This document shows positions 44,509 through 53,021 of a stretch of DNA of 64,000 bases, in pieces. How positions within the stretch are numbered: position 1 is the first letter of the stretch; the number at the start of each line of letters is the position of its first letter. The stretch is from Paraburkholderia graminis C4D1M (lineage in GTDB: Bacteria; Pseudomonadota; Gammaproteobacteria; Burkholderiales; Burkholderiaceae). The DNA lies in NCBI RefSeq assembly GCF_000172415.1, contig NZ_ABLD01000002.1, positions 310,001 to 374,000 of the forward strand. Direction: 5' to 3'. A program made the translations under genes and the position numbers. The notes under the pieces are model-generated. The model worked only from the letters and a program-made list of their open reading frames with translations, was not told where the DNA came from and did no database searches.

Positions 44509-44784
44509 GCTTCAAATTCCCAATTCGACTGGTGAATAGGAAACGGCGGCTTGCACCTGGCGGCATTGCTTCGGTGAGCCTGGTTTCTCCGCGGCGCGCA
44601 CCGGCCGCGAGGTGAGCCCGGCGCAAGCGTCGGGTCTCACCGACGCGCCGCAAACCCGCGCCAGCCTTTGCTGGCGGGCATTCCCAGGCTGTGCGAAGAA
44701 TCGCGCGAAGCTCCGGTTGCGTCCATCGGTCTCTCGCGGATAGGCGTCGGCGGGCGCCTCGCGCGGTATGTCGGTGCAATATGC

Positions 44785-44805
44785 AGTTCGCGGATGCTCA
44801 CCTTT
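44785..44805 (-). repeat. 21-bp interspersed motif, reverse copy 2 (right half lost)
   Basis: Minus strand: AAAGGTGAG is intact, but the right half (ATCCGCGAACT) has decayed. Confidence 0.5.
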
Positions 44806-44833
44806 CGCTGTCCTGCGCGCCTCGTCGCTGCTA

Positions 44834-44854
44834 GTCCCGAAAACCCTCACCTTT
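44834..44854 (-). repeat. 21-bp interspersed motif, reverse copy 3
   Basis: Minus strand: AAAGGTGAG, GG, TTTTCGGGAC. The first 20 bases equal the copy at 2598-2618, 42 kb away. Confidence 0.8.
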
Positions 44855-45019
44855 GCGCGCGTCGTCACGGGCAACGCGATGCGTCGTAACGTTCGTCCGC
44901 ACTCGTCGGGACAAACCCGGAGTTGAGTTCGCCTCATACCCCGGATCAAAACTCATCGATACATGGTCGCGGACGCCGAACGCCACAATCGGTCATCCAC
45001 TTAACTCGACGGAAAGACC

Positions 45020-45544
45020 ATGAGCGTATCGGCGGACAAACAACTCTTTATCGGCGAAGGATTCGAAGGGCCGGGCGTGAACCTCGCGCATATCAACGTG
45101 CTGGTCGGCCCGCGCAACGGTCCCGCGGGGCAAGCCTTCGCGACGGCGCTGGCGACGCCTTCGGCGGGTCACGCGCCGTTCGTCGTCATCGCGCGGCCGG
45201 GCGTGCCGACCAAGCCGTTGACGCTCTACGTGAACAAGGCGCAGATCGGCAGCGAGTTTCACGGCAACGCGACGTGGGGCGCGTCGCAGGCGGGCATCGC
45301 GAAGGCAGTGGCCGAGTCGCTCGAGAACGGCACGCTCCCGGCCGAAGCGGAGAACGACTGGGTGGTCGTGTCGGCGAACTGGGTCAATCCGGCCACCGAC
45401 GACCTCGACGCCGTCTTCGAAAACAACTACCGCGCGTGCAGGAACGCCATTGTCGCGGCGATGAAAGGGCTGCCGCATCGCGACGAAGTGTTCGCGGCCG
45501 CGCGCGACGTCTCGAATCCCTTCTACACGCCGAAACAACGCTGA
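45020..45544 (+). CDS. Formaldehyde-activating enzyme (Fae) homologue
   Basis: The 174-aa protein has the Fae length and core: LFIGEGFEGPGVNLAHINVL with the candidate general acid/base His24, followed by VGPRNGPAGQAFATAL, and the FHGNATWGASQAGIAKAVAE region. Fae condenses formaldehyde with tetrahydromethanopterin in formaldehyde oxidation. No other gene of the methanopterin pathway is in the window. It heads a run with an aldo/keto reductase, an aldehyde dehydrogenase and an MFS carrier, so it may deal with formaldehyde released in that catabolism, or be a divergent Fae paralogue with another job. Confidence 0.85.
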   Translation: MSVSADKQLFIGEGFEGPGVNLAHINVLVGPRNGPAGQAFATALATPSAGHAPFVVIARPGVPTKPLTLYVNKAQIGSEFHGNATWGASQAGIAKAVAESLENGTLPAEAENDWVVVSANWVNPATDDLDAVFENNYRACRNAIVAAMKGLPHRDEVFAAARDVSNPFYTPKQR

Positions 45545-45606
45545 CCACACGCGGAGCGCGGCGCCGACCGCACGCGCCGCATCCGAACTACAAGGAGACA
45601 GGTTTC

Positions 45607-46644
45607 ATGGAATACATTCGCCTCGGCCAATCCGGTCTGAAGGTTTCGCGCTTGTGCCTCGGCACGATGAACATGGGCACGCCGCACTGGAAGCCGTGGA
45701 TTTTCGACGAAGCGCGCAGCGAGCCCATCGTTCGACACGCGCTCGAAGCCGGCGTCAATTTCATCGACCTCGCCGATTTCTATTCGACGGGCGTCGGCGA
45801 AGAAGTCGTGGGCCGCATTCTGAAGCGCCTCGCGCGCCGCGAGGAAATCGTCGTGACGACGAAGGTCGGCTACGACATGGGCGTCTATCAGAACGCCGGC
45901 GGCCATTCGCGCAAGCACATCATGGACGGCATCGACGGCTCGCTCGCGCGCCTCGGCATGGACTACGTGGACATCTACATGCTGCATTTCTTCGACGTGA
46001 ACACGCCGGTCGAGGAAACCATGAGTGCGCTGAACGATATCGTTCGCGCGGGCAAGGCGCGCTATATCGGCGTATCGACCATGTACACGTGGCAGTTCGC
46101 GAAGATCATGCAGGTCTGCGAGCGCAACGGCTGGCATAAGCCGATCAACATGCAGTTGCAGTTGAATCTGGCGTATCGCGAAGAAGAGCGCGAGATGATC
46201 CCGTATTGCCAGGATCAGGGCGTCGGCGTGTCGGTGTTCAGTCCGCTCGCGCGCGGCCTGTTGACGAGCGACGCCAACTCGACGCGCAATCAGACCGACT
46301 TCTTCACCGCGCAAATGTACGGCGATAACGTGTCGCGCGAAATCGCGGCGTCGGTCGCGCGCGTCGCCGCGCGGCGCGGCGTGTCCGCGGCGCAGATCGC
46401 GCAGGCATGGGTGCTCAACCACGAAGGCGTAGCGAGCATGCTGGTCGGCGCCGATACGCCGGCGCAGTTCGACAGCGCGCTCGCCGCGCTCGGCACGACG
46501 CTCTCCGACGACGAGTTCTTCGAACTCGAACGCAATTACACACCGTGCGATCTGATCAACGATTACACCGCGGGCAAGCGCATTGCGCGCGAGCCGCGGC
46601 TTGCTCAAGGCGCGTTCGTCGAAAACCTGGAGAAAGCGGCATGA
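45607..46644 (+). CDS. Aldo/keto reductase (YajO-like)
   Basis: A TIM-barrel oxidoreductase of 345 aa, read from ATG 45607 after AAGGAGACAGG. The AKR landmarks are NFIDLADFYSTG (catalytic Asp and Tyr), VVTTKVG (Lys), YMLHFFD (His) and the NADPH-binding C-terminal region. It resembles aryl-alcohol-dehydrogenase-type AKRs such as YajO. It overlaps the aldehyde dehydrogenase by ATGA, which implies coupled translation and a reaction sequence through an aldehyde. Confidence 0.9.
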   Translation: MEYIRLGQSGLKVSRLCLGTMNMGTPHWKPWIFDEARSEPIVRHALEAGVNFIDLADFYSTGVGEEVVGRILKRLARREEIVVTTKVGYDMGVYQNAGGHSRKHIMDGIDGSLARLGMDYVDIYMLHFFDVNTPVEETMSALNDIVRAGKARYIGVSTMYTWQFAKIMQVCERNGWHKPINMQLQLNLAYREEEREMIPYCQDQGVGVSVFSPLARGLLTSDANSTRNQTDFFTAQMYGDNVSREIAASVARVAARRGVSAAQIAQAWVLNHEGVASMLVGADTPAQFDSALAALGTTLSDDEFFELERNYTPCDLINDYTAGKRIAREPRLAQGAFVENLEKAA

Positions 46645-48080
46645 GCGAACTTCTTCGAACCGGACATTACATCGGCGGCGAGTGGTATGAAAGCGCGGAG
46701 ACCTATGCGGTCCGCAATCCCGCGACAGGCGAAGTGATCGCGCAAGTCGCGAAGGGCGGCGCGGCGGAGACGGCGCAAGCCATTGCTGCTGCCGAGCGCG
46801 CGCTTTCCGCGTGGCGCCTGTTGACCGCGAAAGAGCGTGGCGCGCGCGTCAGGCGTTGGGGCGAGTTGATGCTCGAGCATCGCGATGCGCTGGCCGAGCT
46901 GTTGACGCGCGAACAAGGCAAGCCGCTTGCGGAAGCGCGCGGCGAAGTCGGCTATGCGGCGAGCTTTTTAGAATGGTTCGCGGAGGAAGCGAAGCGCGCC
47001 TATGGCGACGTGATTCCGAGCCCGAATCCGAACGCGAAGATCATCGTGACGCGCGAACCCGTGGGCGTCGTCGCGGCCATCACGCCGTGGAATTTCCCGC
47101 TCGCGATGATCACGCGCAAGGCCGGTCCCGCGCTCGCGGCCGGTTGCACGATGGTGCTCAAGCCATCGGAAGAAACGCCGTTGTCCGCGCTTGCACTGGC
47201 CGTGCTGGCCGCGAAAGCGGGCATTCCGCCGGGCGTGTTCAACATCGTTTCCGGCGATGCCGCCGCGATAGGCGGCGCGCTGACCGAATCGGACGTGGTG
47301 CGCAAGCTGTCGTTCACGGGCTCGACGCGCGTGGGCAAATTGCTCGCGAAGCAGTCGGCGGATACGTTGAAAAAGCTCTCGCTCGAGCTTGGCGGCAATG
47401 CGCCGTTCATCGTTTTCGACGATGCCGACATCGACGCCGCCGTGCAAGGCGCGATGGCTTCAAAGTTTCGCAACACCGGGCAAACCTGCGTGTGCGTCAA
47501 TCGCTTCTATGTGCAGGACGGCGTCTACGATGCGTTCACGCAGGCACTCGCACAGGCCGCGCGCAAGATGCGCGTGGGCGACGCGTTGCGAGGCGACGTC
47601 GAACAGGGTCCGCTGATCAATCAGGCTGCGTTGAGCAAGGTCGAAGCGCACGTCGCCGACGCATTGCAGAAGGGCGCCAAGGTGTTGACCGGCGGCAAGC
47701 GGCACGCGCTGGGCGGCACCTTTTATGAGCCGACGGTTCTCGTCGATGCATCGAGTTCGATGCTGATCGCGCAAGAAGAAACCTTCGGGCCGGTCGCCGC
47801 GTGCTTTCGCTTCAAGGCCGAAGACGAAGCCGTTACCGCTGCCAACGCAACGCCGTTCGGACTCTCCGCGTATCTGTACACGCGCGATCTGGCGCGCGCG
47901 TGGCGTGTCGGCGAGGCGCTCGAAAGCGGCATGGTCGGCATTAACGAAGGGATTGTGTCCACCGAAGTCGCGCCGTTTGGCGGCGTGAAGCAATCGGGCC
48001 TTGGCCGCGAAGGGTCGAAGTACGGACTCGATGAATACACCGAGCTTAAGTACATGATGATGGGCGGCTTGGGGCGCTGA
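46641..48080 (+). CDS. NAD(P)-dependent aldehyde dehydrogenase (succinate-semialdehyde type)
   Basis: The 479-aa ALDH has the catalytic Cys283 (NTGQTCVCVNRF), the general-base Glu in LELGGNAPFI near 249, TPWNFPLAMITRKAGPALAA for cofactor binding and the C-terminal GGVKQSGLGREG. It is most like GabD. It oxidises an aldehyde to the acid in the Fae/AKR operon; the actual aldehyde is not readable. ATGA overlap with the AKR. Confidence 0.92.
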   Translation: MSELLRTGHYIGGEWYESAETYAVRNPATGEVIAQVAKGGAAETAQAIAAAERALSAWRLLTAKERGARVRRWGELMLEHRDALAELLTREQGKPLAEARGEVGYAASFLEWFAEEAKRAYGDVIPSPNPNAKIIVTREPVGVVAAITPWNFPLAMITRKAGPALAAGCTMVLKPSEETPLSALALAVLAAKAGIPPGVFNIVSGDAAAIGGALTESDVVRKLSFTGSTRVGKLLAKQSADTLKKLSLELGGNAPFIVFDDADIDAAVQGAMASKFRNTGQTCVCVNRFYVQDGVYDAFTQALAQAARKMRVGDALRGDVEQGPLINQAALSKVEAHVADALQKGAKVLTGGKRHALGGTFYEPTVLVDASSSMLIAQEETFGPVAACFRFKAEDEAVTAANATPFGLSAYLYTRDLARAWRVGEALESGMVGINEGIVSTEVAPFGGVKQSGLGREGSKYGLDEYTELKYMMMGGLGR

Positions 48081-48145
48081 TCGTTAGACCGTTGGCGGAT
48101 GTCGTTACGCGGCATCCGCCGCTCAGAACAATCACAGGAGACAAG

Positions 48146-49528
48146 ATGAATAATCAGGATATCCAGGCAAGTGCGCTCGGCCTCGCGCCTGCGTTCCCCG
48201 CTGCGGCGTCGTCCGCGACGCGCGCCGTTTCCATCGACGACGTGCCGCTGAACGCCTTTCACGTCAAGATTGCGGGCCTCACGTTCGGCGCGCACTTCAC
48301 CGAGGGATTCGCGCTCGGCACCATCGGCTACGCGCTCGCCGCGATGAATCGTCAGATGCCGATCGACGCCTTCTGGATGGGCATGATCGGCAGCTCCGCG
48401 CTGATGGGCATTTTTCTCGGCAGCCTCGTGTTCGGCTGGCTGTCGGACCGGCTCGGCCGGCAGAAAATTTTCCTGATGAGCTTTGTCATCATCACCGTGG
48501 CAGCTTTTGCGCAGTTCTACGTGCACTCGCCTTTCGAACTGTGCTTGCTGCGCGTGCTGATCGGCTTCGGCATGGGCGGCGACTTCGCCGTCGGACATGC
48601 GATTCTCGCGGAATTCTCGCCGCGCAAGCATCGCGGAACATTGCTTGGGTCGTTCAGCGTGATATGGACCGTCGGCTATGTGGTCGCAAACGTGCTGGGC
48701 ATGCATTACGCCGATGCGTCGCCCGATGCGTGGCGCTGGTTGCTTGCTTCAGCGGGTATTCCTGCGGTGATCGTGCTGGTCGCGCGCATGGGCACGCCGG
48801 AGTCGCCGCGCTGGCTGCTCGGCAAGGGCCGCGTTGCGGAGGCGAAGTCGGTCGTGCTGAAGCACTTTGGCGAAAACGTGACGCTCGACGGCGTGCACGA
48901 CGAACACGCGCAAACGGCTAGCGGGTTCATGCGTCTCTTCGAAAAAGACCTGATTCGCCGGACGATTTTCAACTGCGCGTTTTTCGTGTGTCTCGTCATT
49001 CCGTACTTCGCGATTTACACGTTCCTGCCGACCATCCTGAAAGCGATTCACCTGAACAACGATTCCGGCGCGGATCTGCTGCTGAACGGCTTTCTCGTGC
49101 TTGGCGCACTGATTGGGATCTGGCTGACCATCAAGCTGTCGCGGCGTGTTTTCCTGATCGGCTCGTTCGCGGTGACGTGCGTTTCGCTGATCGCGTTGAG
49201 CGTGCTGCCGGAGTCGGCGACGCTCGCGATGATCGTCGCGTTCGGCATTTTCACGCTGACCATGTCGGCGTTCTCGAATCTTGTCGGCGTGTTCCCGCCG
49301 GAGTGCTTTCCGACCGAAGTGCGCGCGTGCGGCGTCGGTCTCGCGATTGCGTGCAGCCGTCTCGGCTCGGCGGTGGGCACGTTCCTGCTGCCGCTCGGCA
49401 TTGCCGGCTTCGGGTTTCACGTCACGATGATCGTGCTGGCGGCGGTGCTGCTCGTCGGCATGGTTGTGTCGATCGCGTGGGCGCCTGAAACGAAGCATTT
49501 GACGTTGAACCAGGCGAGCGGCGGGTAG
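48146..49528 (+). CDS. MFS transporter (sugar / aromatic-acid porter type)
   Basis: The 460-aa protein starts at ATG 48146 after CAGGAGACAAG. It has 12 helices, motif A as FGWLSDRLGRQKIF, the sequence GGDFAVGHAILAEFSPRKHR between helices 4 and 5, and a second motif PTEVRACGVGLAIACSRLGS. This is the sugar-porter / niacin / 4-hydroxybenzoate group. It lies 65 bp after the aldehyde dehydrogenase and is probably its uptake carrier. Confidence 0.9.
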   Translation: MNNQDIQASALGLAPAFPAAASSATRAVSIDDVPLNAFHVKIAGLTFGAHFTEGFALGTIGYALAAMNRQMPIDAFWMGMIGSSALMGIFLGSLVFGWLSDRLGRQKIFLMSFVIITVAAFAQFYVHSPFELCLLRVLIGFGMGGDFAVGHAILAEFSPRKHRGTLLGSFSVIWTVGYVVANVLGMHYADASPDAWRWLLASAGIPAVIVLVARMGTPESPRWLLGKGRVAEAKSVVLKHFGENVTLDGVHDEHAQTASGFMRLFEKDLIRRTIFNCAFFVCLVIPYFAIYTFLPTILKAIHLNNDSGADLLLNGFLVLGALIGIWLTIKLSRRVFLIGSFAVTCVSLIALSVLPESATLAMIVAFGIFTLTMSAFSNLVGVFPPECFPTEVRACGVGLAIACSRLGSAVGTFLLPLGIAGFGFHVTMIVLAAVLLVGMVVSIAWAPETKHLTLNQASGG

Positions 49529-49568
49529 GGCGTATTCGCGGCGAGCCGGGAGCCGGAAGCCGGGCGCC

Positions 49569-49743
<175 letters not shown>

Positions 49744-50135
49744 GCGCGCGAACTGCCCGGCGCCCGCCGCCAAGTTCCGCTCGCCACGGCGACCACTACG
49801 GCACGAAGGCACGACCGCCCGCGGACCACTGCAACGACCTAACGCACTCTCCGCCTCCCCAATCCCCCTCCCCAGACAGCCGCCCCTCGCGGGCGGCTTT
49901 CCCACGTCCGGCGTCCCGGCGTGTATCATTCGTTCCCTGCGCTGTTCTGCGCTGGCGATTATCCGTATTGTCGAACGCTCGTTCCCGACCTGTTTTCCGA
50001 CGCGGCCCGGTTGCCATAGTGATGCGGGTTCCCGACCCGACTCCCGCAGCTCGACGCCGCCGCGCCACGCGCGGCAGCCCGGAAGCCAGCCGCTTCCGAA
50101 GACCGCCGAACCCCTATCCGTGACCGCCAGACCCG
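49744..50135. other. Leader region of the release-factor gene
   Basis: No gene seen. A hairpin AGCCGCCC (49878-49885) / GGGCGGCT (49891-49898), 8-bp stem and 5-nt loop followed by TT, may end transcription from the MFS operon; the rest is presumably the promoter and leader of the release factor gene. Confidence 0.5.
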
Positions 50136-51737
50136 ATGTCAGTCTCCGAACTCAAACGCCGCCGCACCTTCGCGGTCATTTCCCACCCGGACGCGGGTAA
50201 AACCACGCTGACCGAAAAGCTGCTGCTGTTCTCGGGCGCGATTCAGATCGCCGGCACCGTGAAGGGCCGCAAGAGCAATCGCTACGCGACATCCGACTGG
50301 ATGGAGATCGAGAAGCAGCGCGGCATTTCCGTGGCCAGCTCGGTGATGCAGTTCGAGTACGGCGACGCGGTGATCAACCTGCTCGACACGCCGGGCCACG
50401 AAGACTTCTCCGAAGACACGTACCGCGTGCTGACCGCGGTCGATGCCGCGGTGATGGTGATCGACGGCGCGAACGGCGTCGAAGCGCAAACGCTCAAGCT
50501 GCTCGAAGTCTGCCGCAGCCGCAAGACGCCCATCGTCACGTTCATCAACAAGCTCGACCGTGAAGTGCGCGAGCCGCTCGACCTGCTCGACGAAATCGAA
50601 CAGCATCTGGGCGTGGCGGCGGTGCCGTTCACGTGGCCGATCGGCATGGGCAAGGAATTCCAGGGCGTCTACGATATTCAGCGCGATCAGGTTCGCGTGT
50701 TCCGCGCCGGGCAAGATAAGGCGGGCGGCGACGTCGAAACGCTGCAGGCGCTGAGCAGCGAGGAAGGCGAACGCCGCTTCGGCCAAAGCTGGGTGAAGGC
50801 GAAGGAAGAGATCGACCTGATTACCGGCGCCACGCCCGATTTCGACCGCGAGCAGTTTCTTGCCGGTCAGCAGTCGCCGGTGCTGTTCGGCTCCGCGATC
50901 AACAACTTCGGCGTGAAGGAAATTCTCGACGCGCTGGTCGACCTGGCGCCGCCGCCGTCGATGCGCATGACCGTGCAGCGTCCGGTGATGCCCGACGAGC
51001 CGAAGTTCACCGGCGTCGTGTTCAAGGTGCAGGCGAACATGGACCTGGCGCACCGCGACCGCGTGGCGTTCATCCGCGTGTGTTCGGGGCGTTTCGAGCG
51101 CGGCATGGCCGTGAAGGTGACGCGTTCCAACAAGACATTCCGCGCGAATAACGTGGTGACGTTCCTGTCGCAGCGGCGCGAGACGGTGAGCGAGGCGTAT
51201 CCGGGCGACATCATCGGTATTCCGAATCACGGCACGCTGAGTCTCGGCGATACGTTGACCGAAGGCGAAGCGCTGCAATTCGTCGGGCTGCCGTTCTTCG
51301 CGCCGGAAATTTTTCAGACCGTCGAAGTGGTCGATCCGATGCGCGCCAAGCAGCTTGGCGAAGCGTTGAAGCAACTCGGCGAGGAAGGCGCGATTCAGGT
51401 GTTCCGTCCGGAAGTGGGCGGCTTGATGATCCTGGGCGCGGTTGGTCAACTGCAGTTCGAAGTGGTGTCGCATCGGCTGTCGACTGAGTACAAGGTCGAT
51501 GTGCGCATGGCGCCCGCGCGCTATCGCATGTCGCGCTGGGTCACTTGCGACGATCCGGCCGAGCTGCGCCGCTTCACCGATTCATACGCGGCGCGAATCG
51601 CGCTCGACGCATCCGACGCACCGACGTATCTCGCTTCGCATGTCTCGGAAATCGAAGTCGCGCAAAAGGCGTGGCCGAAGATCGTGTTCAACGAGTTGCG
51701 CGAGCATTCGGGCGCGCCGTTCAAGAAGGCGATGTAA
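50136..51737 (+). CDS. prfC: Peptide chain release factor 3
   Basis: A 533-aa translational GTPase of the usual RF3 length. Visible are SHPDAGKTTLTEKLL (P-loop), the switch region QRGISVASSVMQF, LLDTPGHEDFSEDTYR (G3), FINKLDRE (G4) and a conserved C-terminal domain. It recycles RF1 and RF2 from the ribosome after peptide release. It stands alone, with a strong terminator behind it. A core gene among accessory cassettes. Confidence 0.97.
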   Translation: MSVSELKRRRTFAVISHPDAGKTTLTEKLLLFSGAIQIAGTVKGRKSNRYATSDWMEIEKQRGISVASSVMQFEYGDAVINLLDTPGHEDFSEDTYRVLTAVDAAVMVIDGANGVEAQTLKLLEVCRSRKTPIVTFINKLDREVREPLDLLDEIEQHLGVAAVPFTWPIGMGKEFQGVYDIQRDQVRVFRAGQDKAGGDVETLQALSSEEGERRFGQSWVKAKEEIDLITGATPDFDREQFLAGQQSPVLFGSAINNFGVKEILDALVDLAPPPSMRMTVQRPVMPDEPKFTGVVFKVQANMDLAHRDRVAFIRVCSGRFERGMAVKVTRSNKTFRANNVVTFLSQRRETVSEAYPGDIIGIPNHGTLSLGDTLTEGEALQFVGLPFFAPEIFQTVEVVDPMRAKQLGEALKQLGEEGAIQVFRPEVGGLMILGAVGQLQFEVVSHRLSTEYKVDVRMAPARYRMSRWVTCDDPAELRRFTDSYAARIALDASDAPTYLASHVSEIEVAQKAWPKIVFNELREHSGAPFKKAM

Positions 51738-51790
51738 CGCAGGCGGGCCGCGAGCTCACAGCGGCTTACGTAACAAACTTACGCAACAAC

Positions 51791-51829
51791 AAAAAGCCGC
51801 GTGGAGCAGTCATGCCCACGCGGCTTTTT
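51791..51829. terminator. Bidirectional intrinsic terminator
   Basis: AAAAAGCCGCGTGG (51791-51804) and CCACGCGGCTTTTT (51816-51829) form a perfect 14-bp stem with an 11-nt loop. The A- and T-tracts make it work for prfC from the left and for the LysR gene from the right. Confidence 0.92.
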
Positions 51830-51885
51830 CCATTCTATTGCGGGCTCATTGCCTGCATGGGCACTGCCGCCGCACCACCGCTTCA

Positions 51886-52755
51886 TCAGCCCATCTTCAA
51901 TACTTCTTCCCGCAGCCAGGCCGCGAACGCCTGCACATATTCAAGCGCGGCGTGCTGCGGCGCGACGTCGAGCCAGTAGCCGAACGGGCCGGCCACTTCA
52001 ACGTCCGAGAAGCGTGCAAGACTGCCGTCCGTGAGTTCCTCGACGATCATGTTCCTGTCGACGATAGCCAGTCCCGCGCCCTTGCGCGCCGCGCGAATCG
52101 CCTGTTCGAGCGTCGAGAATTCAATGCCGTTTTCCGCGTAACGCGCGGGCAGCCCCGCCGTGGCCAGCCAGTTCGGCCATAGGTCGAGCCTTGCGTCGTT
52201 GTGCAGCACATGCAGCGCGGGCATGTGTTCAAGCAGCCTGTCGAGCGGCTCGCCGAGCAACCTCGGCGCACCCACGAGCACATGGCGCTCGGTCATCAGC
52301 AGTTCGGAATGCGTATCGGCCAGCGCGTGCCGGCCAAAGCGGATGTTGCAATGACAGTCCGTGGTGGGCTCGGTGCGGATCGACAATTCGACGTCGGGCA
52401 TTTCGTCGGCCAGCGAACCGAGCCGCGGCGAGAACCACTGCGTCGCGAACGTGGGCGGCACGGCAACCACGAGACGGCGCCGGCCCTTGGCCGCGGTGAT
52501 CTGACGGAAGCCGCGCTCGATCGTATCGAATGCGTCGGACAGGCAAGGCAGAAACTGCACGCCCACCGGCGTCAGACGGATGCCCTTGTGGTCGCGCTCG
52601 AACAGCTTCGCGCCGAGCGATTCCTCGAGCAGCTTGATCTGCCGGCTGACGGCGCCTTGCGTCACGCACAGTGCGCTCGCCGCGCGATTAAAGCTCATGT
52701 GGCGCGCGGTTTCCTCGAAAAAGCGCAACGCGATGAGCGATGGCAAGCGTCGCAT
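51886..52755 (-). CDS. LysR-family regulator, GcvA-like
   Basis: The 289-aa LTTR has an N-terminal HTH (SLIALRFFEETARHMSFNRA, then LCVTQGAVSRQIKLLEESLG) and the RLTPVG turn typical of the GcvA/AmpR group, with an effector domain behind. AAGGTGATGT precedes the start. It diverges from the Pat-like gene and may regulate it or itself. Ligand unknown. Confidence 0.9.
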   Translation of the reverse strand: MRRLPSLIALRFFEETARHMSFNRAASALCVTQGAVSRQIKLLEESLGAKLFERDHKGIRLTPVGVQFLPCLSDAFDTIERGFRQITAAKGRRRLVVAVPPTFATQWFSPRLGSLADEMPDVELSIRTEPTTDCHCNIRFGRHALADTHSELLMTERHVLVGAPRLLGEPLDRLLEHMPALHVLHNDARLDLWPNWLATAGLPARYAENGIEFSTLEQAIRAARKGAGLAIVDRNMIVEELTDGSLARFSDVEVAGPFGYWLDVAPQHAALEYVQAFAAWLREEVLKMG

Positions 52756-53021
52756 ACATCACCTTCTGATTCTTTGACATCCGGGGCAGTGCGGCCGATG
52801 GGAAGGCGCGCGGATCGTCTGCGATTGTCGCACTGAAGCGCGGTATTTTGCCTGCGCACGCTAAAAAAATCCGGGCGCGCGGTCGCGTTAATCAAGCGTC
52901 GATTGACGGCGGCCAAGGCTTGCGTTCGAGAAGCGCCGCGCGATCGCTCCACTTCGCCTATCCTGACGAAGACGCGCGCGTCGACGCCCGAGCGGCGCGC
53001 CCTTTCATCTGCGGAGCGCCT

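Larger units (their letters stand above)
44422..45019. other. Gene-free region carrying reverse copies of the 21-bp motif
   Basis: About 600 bp without a supported gene. Besides the three motif copies listed separately it contains a hairpin GGTGAG-CCCG ... CGGG-T-CTCACC (44611-44641), whose arms are the GGTGAG core of the motif facing itself, and a further GGTGAG at 44573. It sits between the H-NS gene and the fae-like operon. Confidence 0.6.
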
